64,000 nucleotides of DNA from Nitrospirota bacterium (GCA_015233655.1 JADFXI010000001.1:34346-98345), one strand, 5' to 3'. Counted from the first letter of the stretch, positions 6,271-15,000 are shown. Notes: generated by a model not told the origin, from the letters alone. Numbers and translations are program-made.

Positions 6271-9054
6271 TTATGGTTTGCACTTTATTTCGAATTCCTG
6301 GCTTTTGATCACAAATCCCATAAAGCCGTCAGCCTCAGCATTATAGTCGGGATCAGGCTGATAATGGTAAAGCCATATTTTCCGTTTCACATCTTCCGGC
6401 AGCGTGCACAACTCTTCGTAATGGGCATGCACTCCAGTCTTGAATGGGGTCGTTTCGCAGTCATGAAATATAATATCCACCTTGTCTGCCATTTCTTTGA
6501 TCAATTCAGGCCGAAACTGAGTATCAGCGGTAAAGAAAACGTTAGCCCCTTCGTTCTGCTCCTCTATTATCAATCCGTAACTGTCATGGTCTCTCTGACC
6601 ACTTTGTATATGCGGCATCTTCATAAGTCTGAATTTAATCTCTTCCCAAATGAAAGCTCCCGACTCCTGAACCGGGTGGCATTCGAAATAATCATCGATC
6701 TCCATGCATCTGCCCTGGATGCACTGCAGACCTCCTTTCAGGGAGTCAAGCCAAAGTCTCCGGATTAGTTTCTCCTCTGCAAAGAGCTTCGGCTTCCGGT
6801 CTGCCGGATTGAAATATGCACTGAGCGCAATTGTCTCAAGCCCTCCGATATGGTCCGAATGAAGATGTGAAATATATACAGCATCTATTTCCCTGCTTAA
6901 ATTTTCCAACTTTATATCAGCCTCTTCGAGGGAAAAACGTATATCGCCTCCACAGTCGATCAACAGATTCTTGCCGCTCCTCGCCGTGATCAGCACGTTT
7001 GAGTGATAATAGGCATAGCCCGAAAATTGTGAGCCTACGCCTAAGAATTTAATCATCACATGACTGTCCTTCTTGCCATCGAAGTATGCTGCCTTCATGA
7101 ATGTCTTCACCGGCAACGCGTCTGAAGTCAGACACACCCTGAATACCGGCGGCACTGCAGATATGTTTTCCGTCACCTTTGCATAAATCTCGGGTGCGAT
7201 ATTATTGCTACCGGCGCTGGCCAATGTAATCTTAATGTTCGACAATCTGTCGGTTATGACTTCGGCATGAATCTCGGCCTCCGTGCCTGACATTTTAACT
7301 ATCCTGCCTTTAAATGACTCCCTGACGACATTTTTACCGTCTAAAACATTAAAATAGACGAGCAATGGGCGCTCAATTTCGCGCAACTCAGTCCTCTTTA
7401 TTTCGGGCAGAAAAAGATTGTAATTGCTACCTATTCCACCCACCTCGTATATAGTGATCGGTTTTTGCACCCCTTTCGGCATGACCTCCATAGTGTTGTC
7501 TATTCTCAATATCTCTCCGCATGCGTCGACCGTGCTTTGTGATGCAAGGATCTGTCCGCCTACAGTATATGATTCTATGCGCGAAGTCAGGTTTACGTTT
7601 CGCCCAACCACGGCATATTTTGTCCTTTTTCTCGACCCGATGTTTCCTACTACCACACTACCGGTATTGATGCCTATACCCATTACCACTTCAGGATATC
7701 CTGATTCCCTGTTTCTCCTGTTGACCTCTTCCATTGCCGTCTGCATTTCAACGGCGCAAGCCACAGCCCGTATTGTGTCGTCATCACGCTGCACAGGCGC
7801 TCCGAAAATGACGAGAATGGCGTCTCCGATAAATTCATCGATGGTACCGTTATATTTCAGAATAATGTCCGTCATAATTTCGAGGTATATGTTTATCATG
7901 GCGACAACATCTTCCGGAGAAAGCCGCTCGGCAATGGAAGTGAAACCCCGCAAGTCACTCATCAGTATTGTTGTCTCGCGTTTCTCGCCACCCAGCTTCA
8001 ACCCTGCCGGGGTTTCGAGAATATTCTCGACAATCTCATCGGAAAGATATCGTCCAAAGGTATCGCGGATCAATCGGTTTCGAACGTCGAGCGCTTCGTT
8101 CAGCTCTTTAAGTCTCTTCCGACTCTCTATTTGCAAATCGATCAGGCGCTTCTTTTCAAGACAGGCGCTGACCCTTGCCCTCAACAGCACCGGATCGGGT
8201 GGTTTCGGCAGGTAGTCTTCTGCGCCTATTTCTATACATCGCACAATATTATCCATATCATCAAGTGACGAAATCATAATCACCGGAATATAACGGAGCT
8301 CGTCGGCACCTTTTATTTCTTCAAGCGTCTCAAAGCCGTCCATCTCAGGCATTATGACATCGAGCAGCACAAGATCGAATTTATACAGACGCATCTTTTC
8401 TATCGCCAGCCGCCCGTTTTCGGCCGACTCGCAATCATAGCCCTGTTTTTTCAGTAGGCGAGAGAGGAGATCCCTGTTCATTTCGTTGTCGTCAACAACA
8501 AGAATTGTTCCCTGCATTTGCTCCGGCAAGCCCGTCTCGTCAGCCGGTAAAGAAACGGTAGACGCAATTTCGCAGAGCGAATGAGACGATGAGTCTGCAG
8601 TAGGCTGCTCAACTCCGTCCTTTTTGGCATCCATATTGCCGATTTTAACAAAGTCTTCAATAAGAGCAAAAAGTTGTTTGGAGGCGGATTGAATTTTCAT
8701 AAGGTCATTGGCAAAAGTTTCACCACTGGAGTCCTGACTATCTTCCAGAAGCATTTCGGTATAGCCCACGACTGTGGTGATCATTGTTCGAATGGCATGC
8801 CTGAAATTGCTACCGAAATTCTCAAGGTCAATCTCAAGTTTGGTGTCATTGACTATTGCGAGCAGCTCCCGCCCGGCGGTATTGATGTTTTCCAGGTCTA
8901 AACGGAGGTGTGATGCGGCATCGCCGCGCTCTATTGTTTCCTCAAGCAACATCTCGCTGTAACCGATAATGGCGTTGATGGGCGTGCGCAACTCATGACG
9001 TATGAACGAGCGCTTGTCCGGCTGCTTCCAGCCGCTGCTTCCGTCCTGGCTCAT
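6271..9054 (-). CDS. Multidomain class III nucleotide cyclase: DHp-DHp-receiver-cyclase-(PilZ-like)-metallo-beta-lactamase
   Basis: 927 residues. Domains in order: a histidine-kinase dimerisation motif FIRHELRTPINAIIGYSEM (H20); a decayed second copy FRHAIRTMITTVVGYTEM (H85); a complete receiver (183-300; acidic D188/D189, phospho-acceptor D232, K284); a class III cyclase (about 358-540; metal residues D367 and D411 in SDLRGFTS and EFIGDAILVIFG, and the N488/R492 transition-state pair in NVNLTSR); a possible PilZ-like barrel (about 555-650); and a metallo-beta-lactamase hydrolase (667-927) with H730-x-H732-x-D734-H735. There is no kinase ATPase domain, so the DHp helices probably dimerise or relay phosphate. 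E407 takes the place of the adenine-selecting Lys, so the product (cAMP, cGMP or other) is open. The hydrolase could degrade the product, since class II phosphodiesterases share this fold; that is inference. The start overlaps the upstream receiver gene by 4 nt. Confidence 0.88.
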   Translation of the reverse strand: MSQDGSSGWKQPDKRSFIRHELRTPINAIIGYSEMLLEETIERGDAASHLRLDLENINTAGRELLAIVNDTKLEIDLENFGSNFRHAIRTMITTVVGYTEMLLEDSQDSSGETFANDLMKIQSASKQLFALIEDFVKIGNMDAKKDGVEQPTADSSSHSLCEIASTVSLPADETGLPEQMQGTILVVDDNEMNRDLLSRLLKKQGYDCESAENGRLAIEKMRLYKFDLVLLDVIMPEMDGFETLEEIKGADELRYIPVIMISSLDDMDNIVRCIEIGAEDYLPKPPDPVLLRARVSACLEKKRLIDLQIESRKRLKELNEALDVRNRLIRDTFGRYLSDEIVENILETPAGLKLGGEKRETTILMSDLRGFTSIAERLSPEDVVAMINIYLEIMTDIILKYNGTIDEFIGDAILVIFGAPVQRDDDTIRAVACAVEMQTAMEEVNRRNRESGYPEVVMGIGINTGSVVVGNIGSRKRTKYAVVGRNVNLTSRIESYTVGGQILASQSTVDACGEILRIDNTMEVMPKGVQKPITIYEVGGIGSNYNLFLPEIKRTELREIERPLLVYFNVLDGKNVVRESFKGRIVKMSGTEAEIHAEVITDRLSNIKITLASAGSNNIAPEIYAKVTENISAVPPVFRVCLTSDALPVKTFMKAAYFDGKKDSHVMIKFLGVGSQFSGYAYYHSNVLITARSGKNLLIDCGGDIRFSLEEADIKLENLSREIDAVYISHLHSDHIGGLETIALSAYFNPADRKPKLFAEEKLIRRLWLDSLKGGLQCIQGRCMEIDDYFECHPVQESGAFIWEEIKFRLMKMPHIQSGQRDHDSYGLIIEEQNEGANVFFTADTQFRPELIKEMADKVDIIFHDCETTPFKTGVHAHYEELCTLPEDVKRKIWLYHYQPDPDYNAEADGFMGFVIKSQEFEIKCKP

Positions 9055-9290
9055 GCAGCGGATTTCCTGTTCAGCAAATATTCGATTTTGCCCAGGAGTC
9101 TCTGAAATTCTATAGCTTTGCTGTCGTAATCATCACATTCGGCGTCCATCGCCTTCTCCTTCCTCGCGATGTTCACGCCCTGTTCTCCGTCAACAGCCAT
9201 GGTAATGTCGTAACCCTTGCGCTGAAGACGACGGGAAAGCATGTCGCGGTTCATTTTATTAAAAAACTGGATTTCAGTTTGCACTCCCAT
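9051..9290 (-). pseudogene. Receiver-domain remnant lacking the phosphorylation site
   Basis: 79 codons. It opens with MGVQTEIQFFNKMNRDMLSR, where a receiver would normally read (I/L)LVVDDNxMNRDMLSRRL, so the acidic DD pair is gone. Helix 1 and strand 2 (GYDITMAVDGEQG) follow. The sequence then jumps from ARKEK to MDAECDDYDSKAIEF, the last loop and helix 5 of a receiver (EAGCDDYxxKPxEF in intact relatives). About 45-50 residues holding the phospho-acceptor Asp and the switch Ser/Thr are missing in frame. The frame is intact, and the stop overlaps the cyclase start as ATGA, so it may survive as a coupling peptide or non-phosphorylatable stub rather than a dead pseudogene. Confidence 0.75.
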
Positions 9291-9322
9291 GACGGCTTTC
9301 TAAATTCACCAACGGCCTTTTT

Positions 9323-10405
9323 CTATTTTCCAGGCATGTGCACACCGTCAGAGCCCGTCACAACTTCTCCCAGCCAGCCGCTCACTCCTCCGCGCAGACA
9401 CTTTGCATCGAACCCTCGATTCTTAAGAAGAAATGCAGCAACCATGCCTCTTGAATCATTGAGACAGTATGTAATATATTTTTTTGTCTTGTCAAAACCA
9501 AGGCATTTTTGGCGCAGCACCTCAACGGGTATGTTAACCGCCCCATAGATGTGCTCTTCTTGATATTCAGCCGGCACCCTGGCATCTATGATCATGTAGT
9601 CGCTCAGATATGTATCAAGGGCAATTTCCTCAGGGAAAATATTTTCGAGGAAGGATGCCTTTACAATCTGATTAAAATCCTTCTTGGTTAATACATAAAC
9701 CGATGTTGCATCTATTGCCCTGCAGGTCGCGTTTCGCGGGTCATCTCTGATAAGAGCTTCCTCACCGAAAGCCTCACCTTCTCCTATAACATCAACCTGC
9801 TGGAATTCCCCTTCGTCTTTTTTCTTTTTCAGTATCGCGACCTTGCCTGATTTTATAATGTAATATGAATCGCCTTTTTCTCCCTGTACGATAATATCTT
9901 CATCGGGTTTATATTCTTTCACCGTCATCTTATCCATAAGTGCGAACATCTTGTCTGCCGGGAGAAGCGCAAACGGCTGTGAAGTCTTGATCTTGGTGTA
10001 TTGCTTAAGTCCTTTTGTCTTGTCGGCCAGCATGTCTGCGAACGAGGATTCCTGCAATAAGATTTCTTCAAAATCAGACTTTGATAATTCATAGAGCGTC
10101 GAGTCTGTTATTACACGGACAGAGCTTGATCTAATGCCCCCGGTGAGCAATGCCATCTCACCGAATCCCTGTCCGCTGCCTATGACAGACAGCTTCGCTT
10201 CCTGTCCGGATGGTGTCTTTTTTGTTACTTCAAGTTCCCCATCTTTCACAAAATAAAAAGAATTCCCTATGCTGCCTTCTTTTATGATTTCACTGCCTGC
10301 AGGGAAATTTACGGTGGTAATTTTCTTTGAAAGGGCTTCAAGAGCGCTGTTGGAAAGACCTGCAAAATAATTATATTTCTTTAAATCAGAAGCAATAAGT
10401 GCCAC
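9323..10405 (-). CDS. Dual cyclic nucleotide-binding domain protein with C-terminal rhodanese domain
   Basis: 360 residues, with a GTG start at 10405 preceded by AGAGGAGG, a strong ribosome-binding site. The first cNMP-binding domain (about 10-125) has the phosphate cassette FGEMALLTGGIRSSSVR (E83, R92). The second (about 145-250) has FGEEALIRDDPRNATCR (E215, R224). Both keep the Glu/Arg pair that grips the cyclic phosphate ribose. A rhodanese domain follows (about 262-350), with YMIIDARVPAEYQEEHI, the AVNIP motif and catalytic C314 in the loop CLNDSRG. It heads the block that contains the class III cyclase, so a cNMP-gated sulfurtransferase or persulfide-relay effector is the natural reading; the sulfur acceptor is unknown. 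Confidence 0.87.
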   Translation of the reverse strand: MALIASDLKKYNYFAGLSNSALEALSKKITTVNFPAGSEIIKEGSIGNSFYFVKDGELEVTKKTPSGQEAKLSVIGSGQGFGEMALLTGGIRSSSVRVITDSTLYELSKSDFEEILLQESSFADMLADKTKGLKQYTKIKTSQPFALLPADKMFALMDKMTVKEYKPDEDIIVQGEKGDSYYIIKSGKVAILKKKKDEGEFQQVDVIGEGEAFGEEALIRDDPRNATCRAIDATSVYVLTKKDFNQIVKASFLENIFPEEIALDTYLSDYMIIDARVPAEYQEEHIYGAVNIPVEVLRQKCLGFDKTKKYITYCLNDSRGMVAAFLLKNRGFDAKCLRGGVSGWLGEVVTGSDGVHMPGK

Positions 10406-11015
10406 TTTTTTATCCTCCTCTTATTGATGGACATCATATGCACTCTTAAAAGGACACATCGTAAAATATAGCACTATGCATCAATTTTATCTTGCAATCA
10501 CCCTCTCAACTTTGATTATGCATGATGGCGATTCACGGATAGCAAAGAAATTATGGAATATATGAAGGCCGTTTTTCAAGGGGGCATAACAGATGATTTT
10601 TTCATGGTCTGGCAGTATGTGTGCCGGGTAAATCTATATTAGTTTCCCCATATTCTGGTGACATCATACCAATTCCCAACCGTACCCCGCAGCATTATAA
10701 AAAGCATCTGGTATATTTGTTTCTCCATGTTGCTAAAGAAGAACTGATATCAGAAATGAGCAATTGTGATTGTACTTCTCACCCTCAGTTTTTTCTGATA
10801 GTATAATATTCCGCTTGTAACCTTGCCAGGGTTTCGTTTTCCTGAATGTGTGATGTTGTCGGTGCAGCGGATAGAGAACCCCTCGATAAATTCCTGGGAC
10901 AGTTTACTAAACTAGGAGCGATGCCATGAATTCGGTATTATGTCCCTGGAACTGCTAATCATACAAGGGACGAGTCGCCCTCGCTTTTACTGATCATGTG
11001 AGTTAAAATTCCGTT
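10406..11015. other. Intergenic region with a small inverted-repeat (MITE-like) element
   Basis: 610 nt between the divergently transcribed cNMP/rhodanese and ArsA-type genes. A 61-codon frame at 10621-10806 (plus) has no ribosome-binding site and no recognisable product. The only structure seen is an imperfect inverted repeat at 10892-10907 and 10935-10950. The promoters of both flanking genes must lie here, but no good -35/-10 pair stands out. Confidence 0.5.
10889..10954. repeat. Short inverted-repeat element (possible MITE / transposon-end relic)
   Basis: TCCTGGGACAGTTTAC (10892-10907) and the reverse complement of 10935-10950 (TCCAGGGACATAATAC) match at 12 of 16 positions, with a 27-nt centre. 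GGGACAGT-type ends flanked by AATTC resemble the termini of IS200/REP-associated Y1-transposase elements and derived MITEs in related genomes. That resemblance is from memory and was not searched. Confidence 0.4.
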
Positions 11016-11957
11016 ATGCACGAAGATTTGATTTCCAGACCTATGATCATGTTTGGAGGCAAAGGCGGCGTAGGCAAGACGACTTGTTCGGCGGCCACTG
11101 CACTACAGCTCTCATCCGCCGGGCTTAACACATTGATTGTGACGTCCGATACAACCCCTTCCCTTTCGGACATCTTTGAGGAAGAGATAGGAGATAGCAT
11201 AAGGTCTATAGAAAAGCGTCTTGACGCCGTTGAGATAAGTAATGAGGCGATCCTGATCAAATGGAAGAAAAAATTCGGGCCAGATTTTTACGAGATACTT
11301 TCTCATCTCATAGATGTGGAAGGACTGGACAGCGAGTCACGCCACCAACTTCTGGATTATATCGGCTCTGCGCCTTCTCTTAAGGAAGAGACCATGCTCG
11401 ACCTCATTTTAGATCTGGCTGAGACGGGCAAATATGATCGTATTGTCTGGGACACCGCACCAGCGGGGGAAACATTGAATCTCCTCAATATGCCGGAATA
11501 TATAAGAAAGCATCTCAGCGCCGGCTCCAGGGTTTTTAAGGGGCTCGACAAGATCGGGAAAAAGATCATCGGCAAAAGGTCTATAGCGCAGATCATGGAT
11601 GAATGGATTGCGGCATCGGAGAGGATCTCCCGATATATTCACATGAGATCAGCGTTCATCCTAGTCGCGAGCCCAGAAGCGCTTGTTGTCAAACAGGCCC
11701 GAAGGGTTGTTGAAATCCTCAGGGGGTACCATATAACTCTCCATGGCATGATTATAAACAGGGTGATCAAAAATCCTGACTCTCAGTCATTAATGACTTT
11801 ACAGACGGCGCAGGAAACATATCTGGCAGATCTGATAAACCTGGCAAATGGATTGCCGGTCGCAATGCTGCCCTTCTCGATAAAAGAAATAAAAGGGAAA
11901 AAGGCATTGAAAGAAGCGGGAGAAGGATTGATAGAAAAACTCAAACTGCAGGAATAA
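11016..11957 (+). CDS. ArsA/Get3-family ATPase
   Basis: 313 residues. The deviant Walker A (signature-Lys P-loop) FGGKGGVGKTT is at about 13-23, with switch motif WDTAPAGETL (about 148-157), as in ArsA, Get3 and the anion-transporting ATPase family. One ATPase unit only, like Get3 and unlike the tandem E. coli ArsA. No arsB, arsR or arsD neighbours are present, so an arsenite role is not supported. Single-domain bacterial homologues of this type are largely uncharacterised and may handle membrane proteins or metal/cofactor cargo. Transcribed alone on the plus strand between two minus-strand blocks; no clear ribosome-binding site precedes the ATG. Confidence 0.85.
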   Translation: MHEDLISRPMIMFGGKGGVGKTTCSAATALQLSSAGLNTLIVTSDTTPSLSDIFEEEIGDSIRSIEKRLDAVEISNEAILIKWKKKFGPDFYEILSHLIDVEGLDSESRHQLLDYIGSAPSLKEETMLDLILDLAETGKYDRIVWDTAPAGETLNLLNMPEYIRKHLSAGSRVFKGLDKIGKKIIGKRSIAQIMDEWIAASERISRYIHMRSAFILVASPEALVVKQARRVVEILRGYHITLHGMIINRVIKNPDSQSLMTLQTAQETYLADLINLANGLPVAMLPFSIKEIKGKKALKEAGEGLIEKLKLQE

Positions 11958-12015
11958 TTTTCTCCTGCTATCCGCATTGGTTAAAGTCCATTTTGTTATG
12001 GGCCCTGATACCCAA

Positions 12016-12756
12016 TCATTTTTTCAGGGATGTCTGCTTTTTTTTCTTGTATTCAAAAATGTGCCAGATCCTGAACCAACGCTCTATTTTGTCTTTAAAA
12101 ACCATCGCAATGAGTACGACGACAAGTGCAACTCCGGCAAGGACAAAAAAACTTCTGTACTGCTCATGTCTTATGTAATGGCCTCCGACCGTCAGCAAAA
12201 CAGTCCCGAAAAACCTTCCTGTACCGCCTATTACTAAAAATTCCATAGTAGACAGATGACCCAGTCCCAAAATGTAACAAAGATAATCCTTAGGTATCCC
12301 GGGTATCAGGAAGAGCAGGAAAACAAGGAAAGCGCCCTTATGATGGAGCAGATAATCAAACTTGCTCATGACAGACTTTTCAACAAACCTCTCCACAAAT
12401 GGCCGTCCCAAAGCCCTTGAAAGCGCAAACGCTATATAAGAACCTATAGTCAGACCGATTGTAGACAAAAGTATGCCGAGTACAGGACCGTATAAATACC
12501 CGCCCAGAAGTCCGGTAACCTCTCCTGGGATGGGTGCTACAACCACCTGTGTAACCTGAAGCAGTATGAATCCGATAAACCCCAGCGGGCCGAGGGAATC
12601 GATGAAATGAAGCATTTCCCGCTTATTAAGAAAAAAGTCCATCAATCCGGTCTTGTAAAAAACAAATGCTGCGACTACGACAATAAACAGCAGTATCAGA
12701 GGCTTTAACCAGACTCCGTTCCTGGTGTTTTTTATGTCGTCAGTAATATTAGCCAC
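12016..12756 (-). CDS. TVP38/TMEM64 (VTT, SNARE-associated) family membrane protein
   Basis: 246 residues. An N-terminal membrane segment (about 17-38, LILLFIVVVAAFVFYKTG) is followed by a VTT/DedA-like core. The core has hydrophobic re-entrant segments and the motif pattern PGEVTGLLGGYLYGPVLG...TIGLTIGSYIAFALSRALGRPFVERFV, then FLLFLIPGIPKDYLCYILG. The F/LPGxPxD element is the hallmark of TVP38/TMEM64 proteins, whose eukaryotic members act as lipid scramblases; the bacterial role is undefined. The C terminus is Lys-rich and cytoplasmic. It lies just downstream of recO on the same strand (58 nt). Confidence 0.88.
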   Translation of the reverse strand: MANITDDIKNTRNGVWLKPLILLFIVVVAAFVFYKTGLMDFFLNKREMLHFIDSLGPLGFIGFILLQVTQVVVAPIPGEVTGLLGGYLYGPVLGILLSTIGLTIGSYIAFALSRALGRPFVERFVEKSVMSKFDYLLHHKGAFLVFLLFLIPGIPKDYLCYILGLGHLSTMEFLVIGGTGRFFGTVLLTVGGHYIRHEQYRSFFVLAGVALVVVLIAMVFKDKIERWFRIWHIFEYKKKKQTSLKK

Positions 12757-12814
12757 CTTTTATCTGACCTGCTTCAGAAAATATTCATAGTCGCGGTGCT
12801 TATCATGCCGTTCG

Positions 12815-13621
12815 TTAGGTGCGGTATTGCAGTGTGCATGACTTTCCGGCGAATCTGGAGGGGCCGAGCACATGGCGTATGTGGGCATCAATGACACCCG
12901 TGAGTTCTTCGACAAGATTTTTGGGGGCATTAATTCTGCCGAGGGCCGAAGGATTCCACTTGAGAAGGCTTTCATGAAACCTGAGCGCACCGTGAGACAT
13001 GCATATTGAGCTATCACCCCTAAACGTCTCGCGACTCTTCGTGGGACCGGGGTAGCCGTCATCTATAAAACACCTGTTACAAATGACTGAGCCATGGGTA
13101 ATATAAAAATGAACGGATTCGTTCTCCCGGTTTTTCAGGGCACCTGAACCGCACTTGCCGCACACTGACAGTCCGGGCAAATAGCCAATAGTATGCAGAA
13201 ACCTCATTTTGTAGTAAAGGTACAACAATTTATTATCGGCATCTGATTCCAGGGTTGTCATCATATGCAGGAGCAGTCTGAAAATGTCAGGTGCAGGCTC
13301 CCTTTTAGGAAGAAAATTCAGGCAAAGCTCCAGTATCTCGGAAACTTTAAGCAGGCAGTTGAAATCGTTTCGCAGTGAATGAAAGGGCTTGATGATGTCC
13401 GACTGGGTGAGCCTCGGCAGTGCGGCTTCTTCCTTGCCGAAGAAAGATATCCTCGAATAGGTAAGCGGTTCGAGGCTGCTTCCGAACCTGCTCTTTATTT
13501 TTCTCGGACTCTTCGCAAAAGCGCTTAATAATCCAAAATGCGGGGTCAAATAGGTGACGATTAAATCGGCTTCTCCGAAGATGCTACTCTTGAGAACAAT
13601 ACCATGCGTTCGCTTTAACAT
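12815..13621 (-). CDS. recO: DNA repair protein RecO
   Basis: 268 residues. The N-terminal OB-fold begins TxGIVLKSSIFGEADLIVTYLT (about 5-25), the standard RecO opening, and continues with GLLSAFAKSPRK. The helical C-terminal domain carries a zinc site: C154-x-x-C157 (CGKC) and C181-x-x-C184 (CNRC). RecO anneals ssDNA and loads RecA with RecR at gaps. It is the last clear member of the minus-strand run dnaB...era-recO; era next to recO is a very common bacterial arrangement, here with a bifunctional-nuclease-family gene in between. Confidence 0.93.
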   Translation of the reverse strand: MLKRTHGIVLKSSIFGEADLIVTYLTPHFGLLSAFAKSPRKIKSRFGSSLEPLTYSRISFFGKEEAALPRLTQSDIIKPFHSLRNDFNCLLKVSEILELCLNFLPKREPAPDIFRLLLHMMTTLESDADNKLLYLYYKMRFLHTIGYLPGLSVCGKCGSGALKNRENESVHFYITHGSVICNRCFIDDGYPGPTKSRETFRGDSSICMSHGALRFHESLLKWNPSALGRINAPKNLVEELTGVIDAHIRHVLGPSRFAGKSCTLQYRT

Positions 13622-13660
13622 TTTAAAAAAAGAAACGGCTTATTACGAAGCCGCCATCTT

Positions 13661-14113
13661 TCACATTATGTTACCAAAATCCTCGGGGCGGAGATTCTTG
13701 AGCCACTCTTCCAGCTCATCAGCCCTTCGCACCTCAAGCACCCGCTCCTCGACAAAAATAGGGGCCTGCACTCTTAATGCTACGGCAACCGCATCAGAAG
13801 GCCGCGAATCCACGGCAACTTCCTTTTTGCCGTTATCCGCATAAATCAGGGCATAATAGGTGTTATCGACAATTTCAGTTATGACAATTCTTGTGACCCT
13901 GGCATTCAGCCCGTCAAAAACATTTTTTATCAAATCATGCGTGAGCGGTCTGGGGGTAATAACTTTACCGAGGGCAAGGGCTATTGCGTCAGCTTCAGGC
14001 TTTCCGATCCATATCGGCAGTGTTTCGTTGCCGTCAACCTGCTGCAGAAGCAAAATGTACATGCCGCTCCTGGGATCAAAAAGCAGGCCTTCGACCTTCA
14101 TCTGAATAAACAT
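13661..14113 (-). CDS. Bifunctional nuclease (BFN/DUF151) family protein
   Basis: 150 residues covering the whole BFN domain. Recognisable elements are VEGLLFDPRSGMYILLLQQ, LPIWIGKPEADAIALAL, RPLTHDLIKNV and SRPSDAVAVALR, followed by an acidic C terminus. A plant and a Thermotoga member have reported DNase/RNase activity; the in vivo role in bacteria is unclear. The ATG at 14113 overlaps the last base of the era stop codon, so the two are probably translationally coupled. Confidence 0.9.
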   Translation of the reverse strand: MFIQMKVEGLLFDPRSGMYILLLQQVDGNETLPIWIGKPEADAIALALGKVITPRPLTHDLIKNVFDGLNARVTRIVITEIVDNTYYALIYADNGKKEVAVDSRPSDAVAVALRVQAPIFVEERVLEVRRADELEEWLKNLRPEDFGNIM

Positions 14114-15000
14114 TATTTAAACCCCAATTCACTTAAAATCCGGTTATTACTTCTCCAGTCTTTCCGCACCTTGACCCATAATTCCAGAAAGACTTTAGTG
14201 CCCAATAATTGCTCGATTTCAATGCGGGATGCCGTTCCTATGGCCTTCAATCTTGCTCCATCCTTCCCTATTATTATACCCTTTTGCCCTTTTCTTTCAA
14301 CATAAATATTTATAGTAATGAATACCACTCCGTCTTTACGCTCGGTCCATTGGAGGACTTCGGTAGCCACTGCATGCGGTATCTCTTCTTCAGTCTGCTG
14401 CATGACCTTTTCCCTGACTGTCTCGGCAACCATAAACCGTTCGATCTGGTCTGTCACCAGGTCATCGGGATAATATTTCGGCCCTTCCGGGAGATACTGC
14501 ACGATACTGTCGACAAGGAGATCCATGCCTTCACCTTTGAGCGCAGAAACAGGGATTATTTCCTTAAAGGGATAAAGCTTACTGTAGGTATCAATCACAG
14601 GCAGTATCTGCAGCTTCTTCTTCGTATCTATCTTATTGACAATCAGGAAGGCCGGCTTATGCAGGTCCTGCAACATCTTTATGATAAACTTATCGCCGGG
14701 GCCCGGCTGTTCAGGTTCTACCACCAATAGAATGATGTCTACCTGCGCGGCTGCCTCGCGGGCCTCCCTGACGATGACCTCTCCAAGTTTGTGCTTCGGC
14801 TTGTGAATGCCGGGGGTATCAACAAAGACTATCTGGGCCTCGGGGAGCGTCTTTATGCCTGTCAGCCGGTTCCGCGTTGTCTGAGGTTTTGGGGTCACAA
14901 TGGAAATCTTTTCTCCCAAAATAGTGTTGAGCAGCGTGGATTTGCCGACATTGGGCCTACCGGTCAGAGAGACGTATCCGGAACGGAACTTTTTTACTAT
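14113..15000 (-). CDS. era: GTPase Era (start codon not canonical; AUA at 15000 proposed)
   Basis: Era binds 16S rRNA 3' ends and assists 30S assembly. The reading frame encodes GRPNVGKSTLLN (G1), TTRNRLTGI (G2), DTPGIHKP (G3), NKID (G4) and a C-terminal KH domain with KGQKGIIIGKDGARLK. From the stop at 14113 the frame extends upstream through the G1 motif to an in-frame TGA at 15088-15090, but holds no ATG, GTG or TTG before G1. The first ATG (14919) lies after the P-loop and would destroy the GTPase. Starting at ATA (15000) gives MVKKFRSGYVSLTGRPNVGKS, exactly the expected Era N terminus and 295 residues. That ATA overlaps the TAG stop of the upstream aminotransferase gene, in the place of the usual ATGA. 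Confidence 0.88.
   Translation of the reverse strand: MVKKFRSGYVSLTGRPNVGKSTLLNTILGEKISIVTPKPQTTRNRLTGIKTLPEAQIVFVDTPGIHKPKHKLGEVIVREAREAAAQVDIILLVVEPEQPGPGDKFIIKMLQDLHKPAFLIVNKIDTKKKLQILPVIDTYSKLYPFKEIIPVSALKGEGMDLLVDSIVQYLPEGPKYYPDDLVTDQIERFMVAETVREKVMQQTEEEIPHAVATEVLQWTERKDGVVFITINIYVERKGQKGIIIGKDGARLKAIGTASRIEIEQLLGTKVFLELWVKVRKDWRSNNRILSELGFK

Noticed and set aside
10621-10806. 61-codon open frame on the plus strand between divergent genes
   Set aside because: No ribosome-binding site or recognisable composition; left as intergenic.
11016-11957. Arsenite-resistance role for the ArsA-type ATPase
   Set aside because: No arsB, arsR, arsC or arsD near it and only a single ATPase unit; the family is broader than arsenite pumping.
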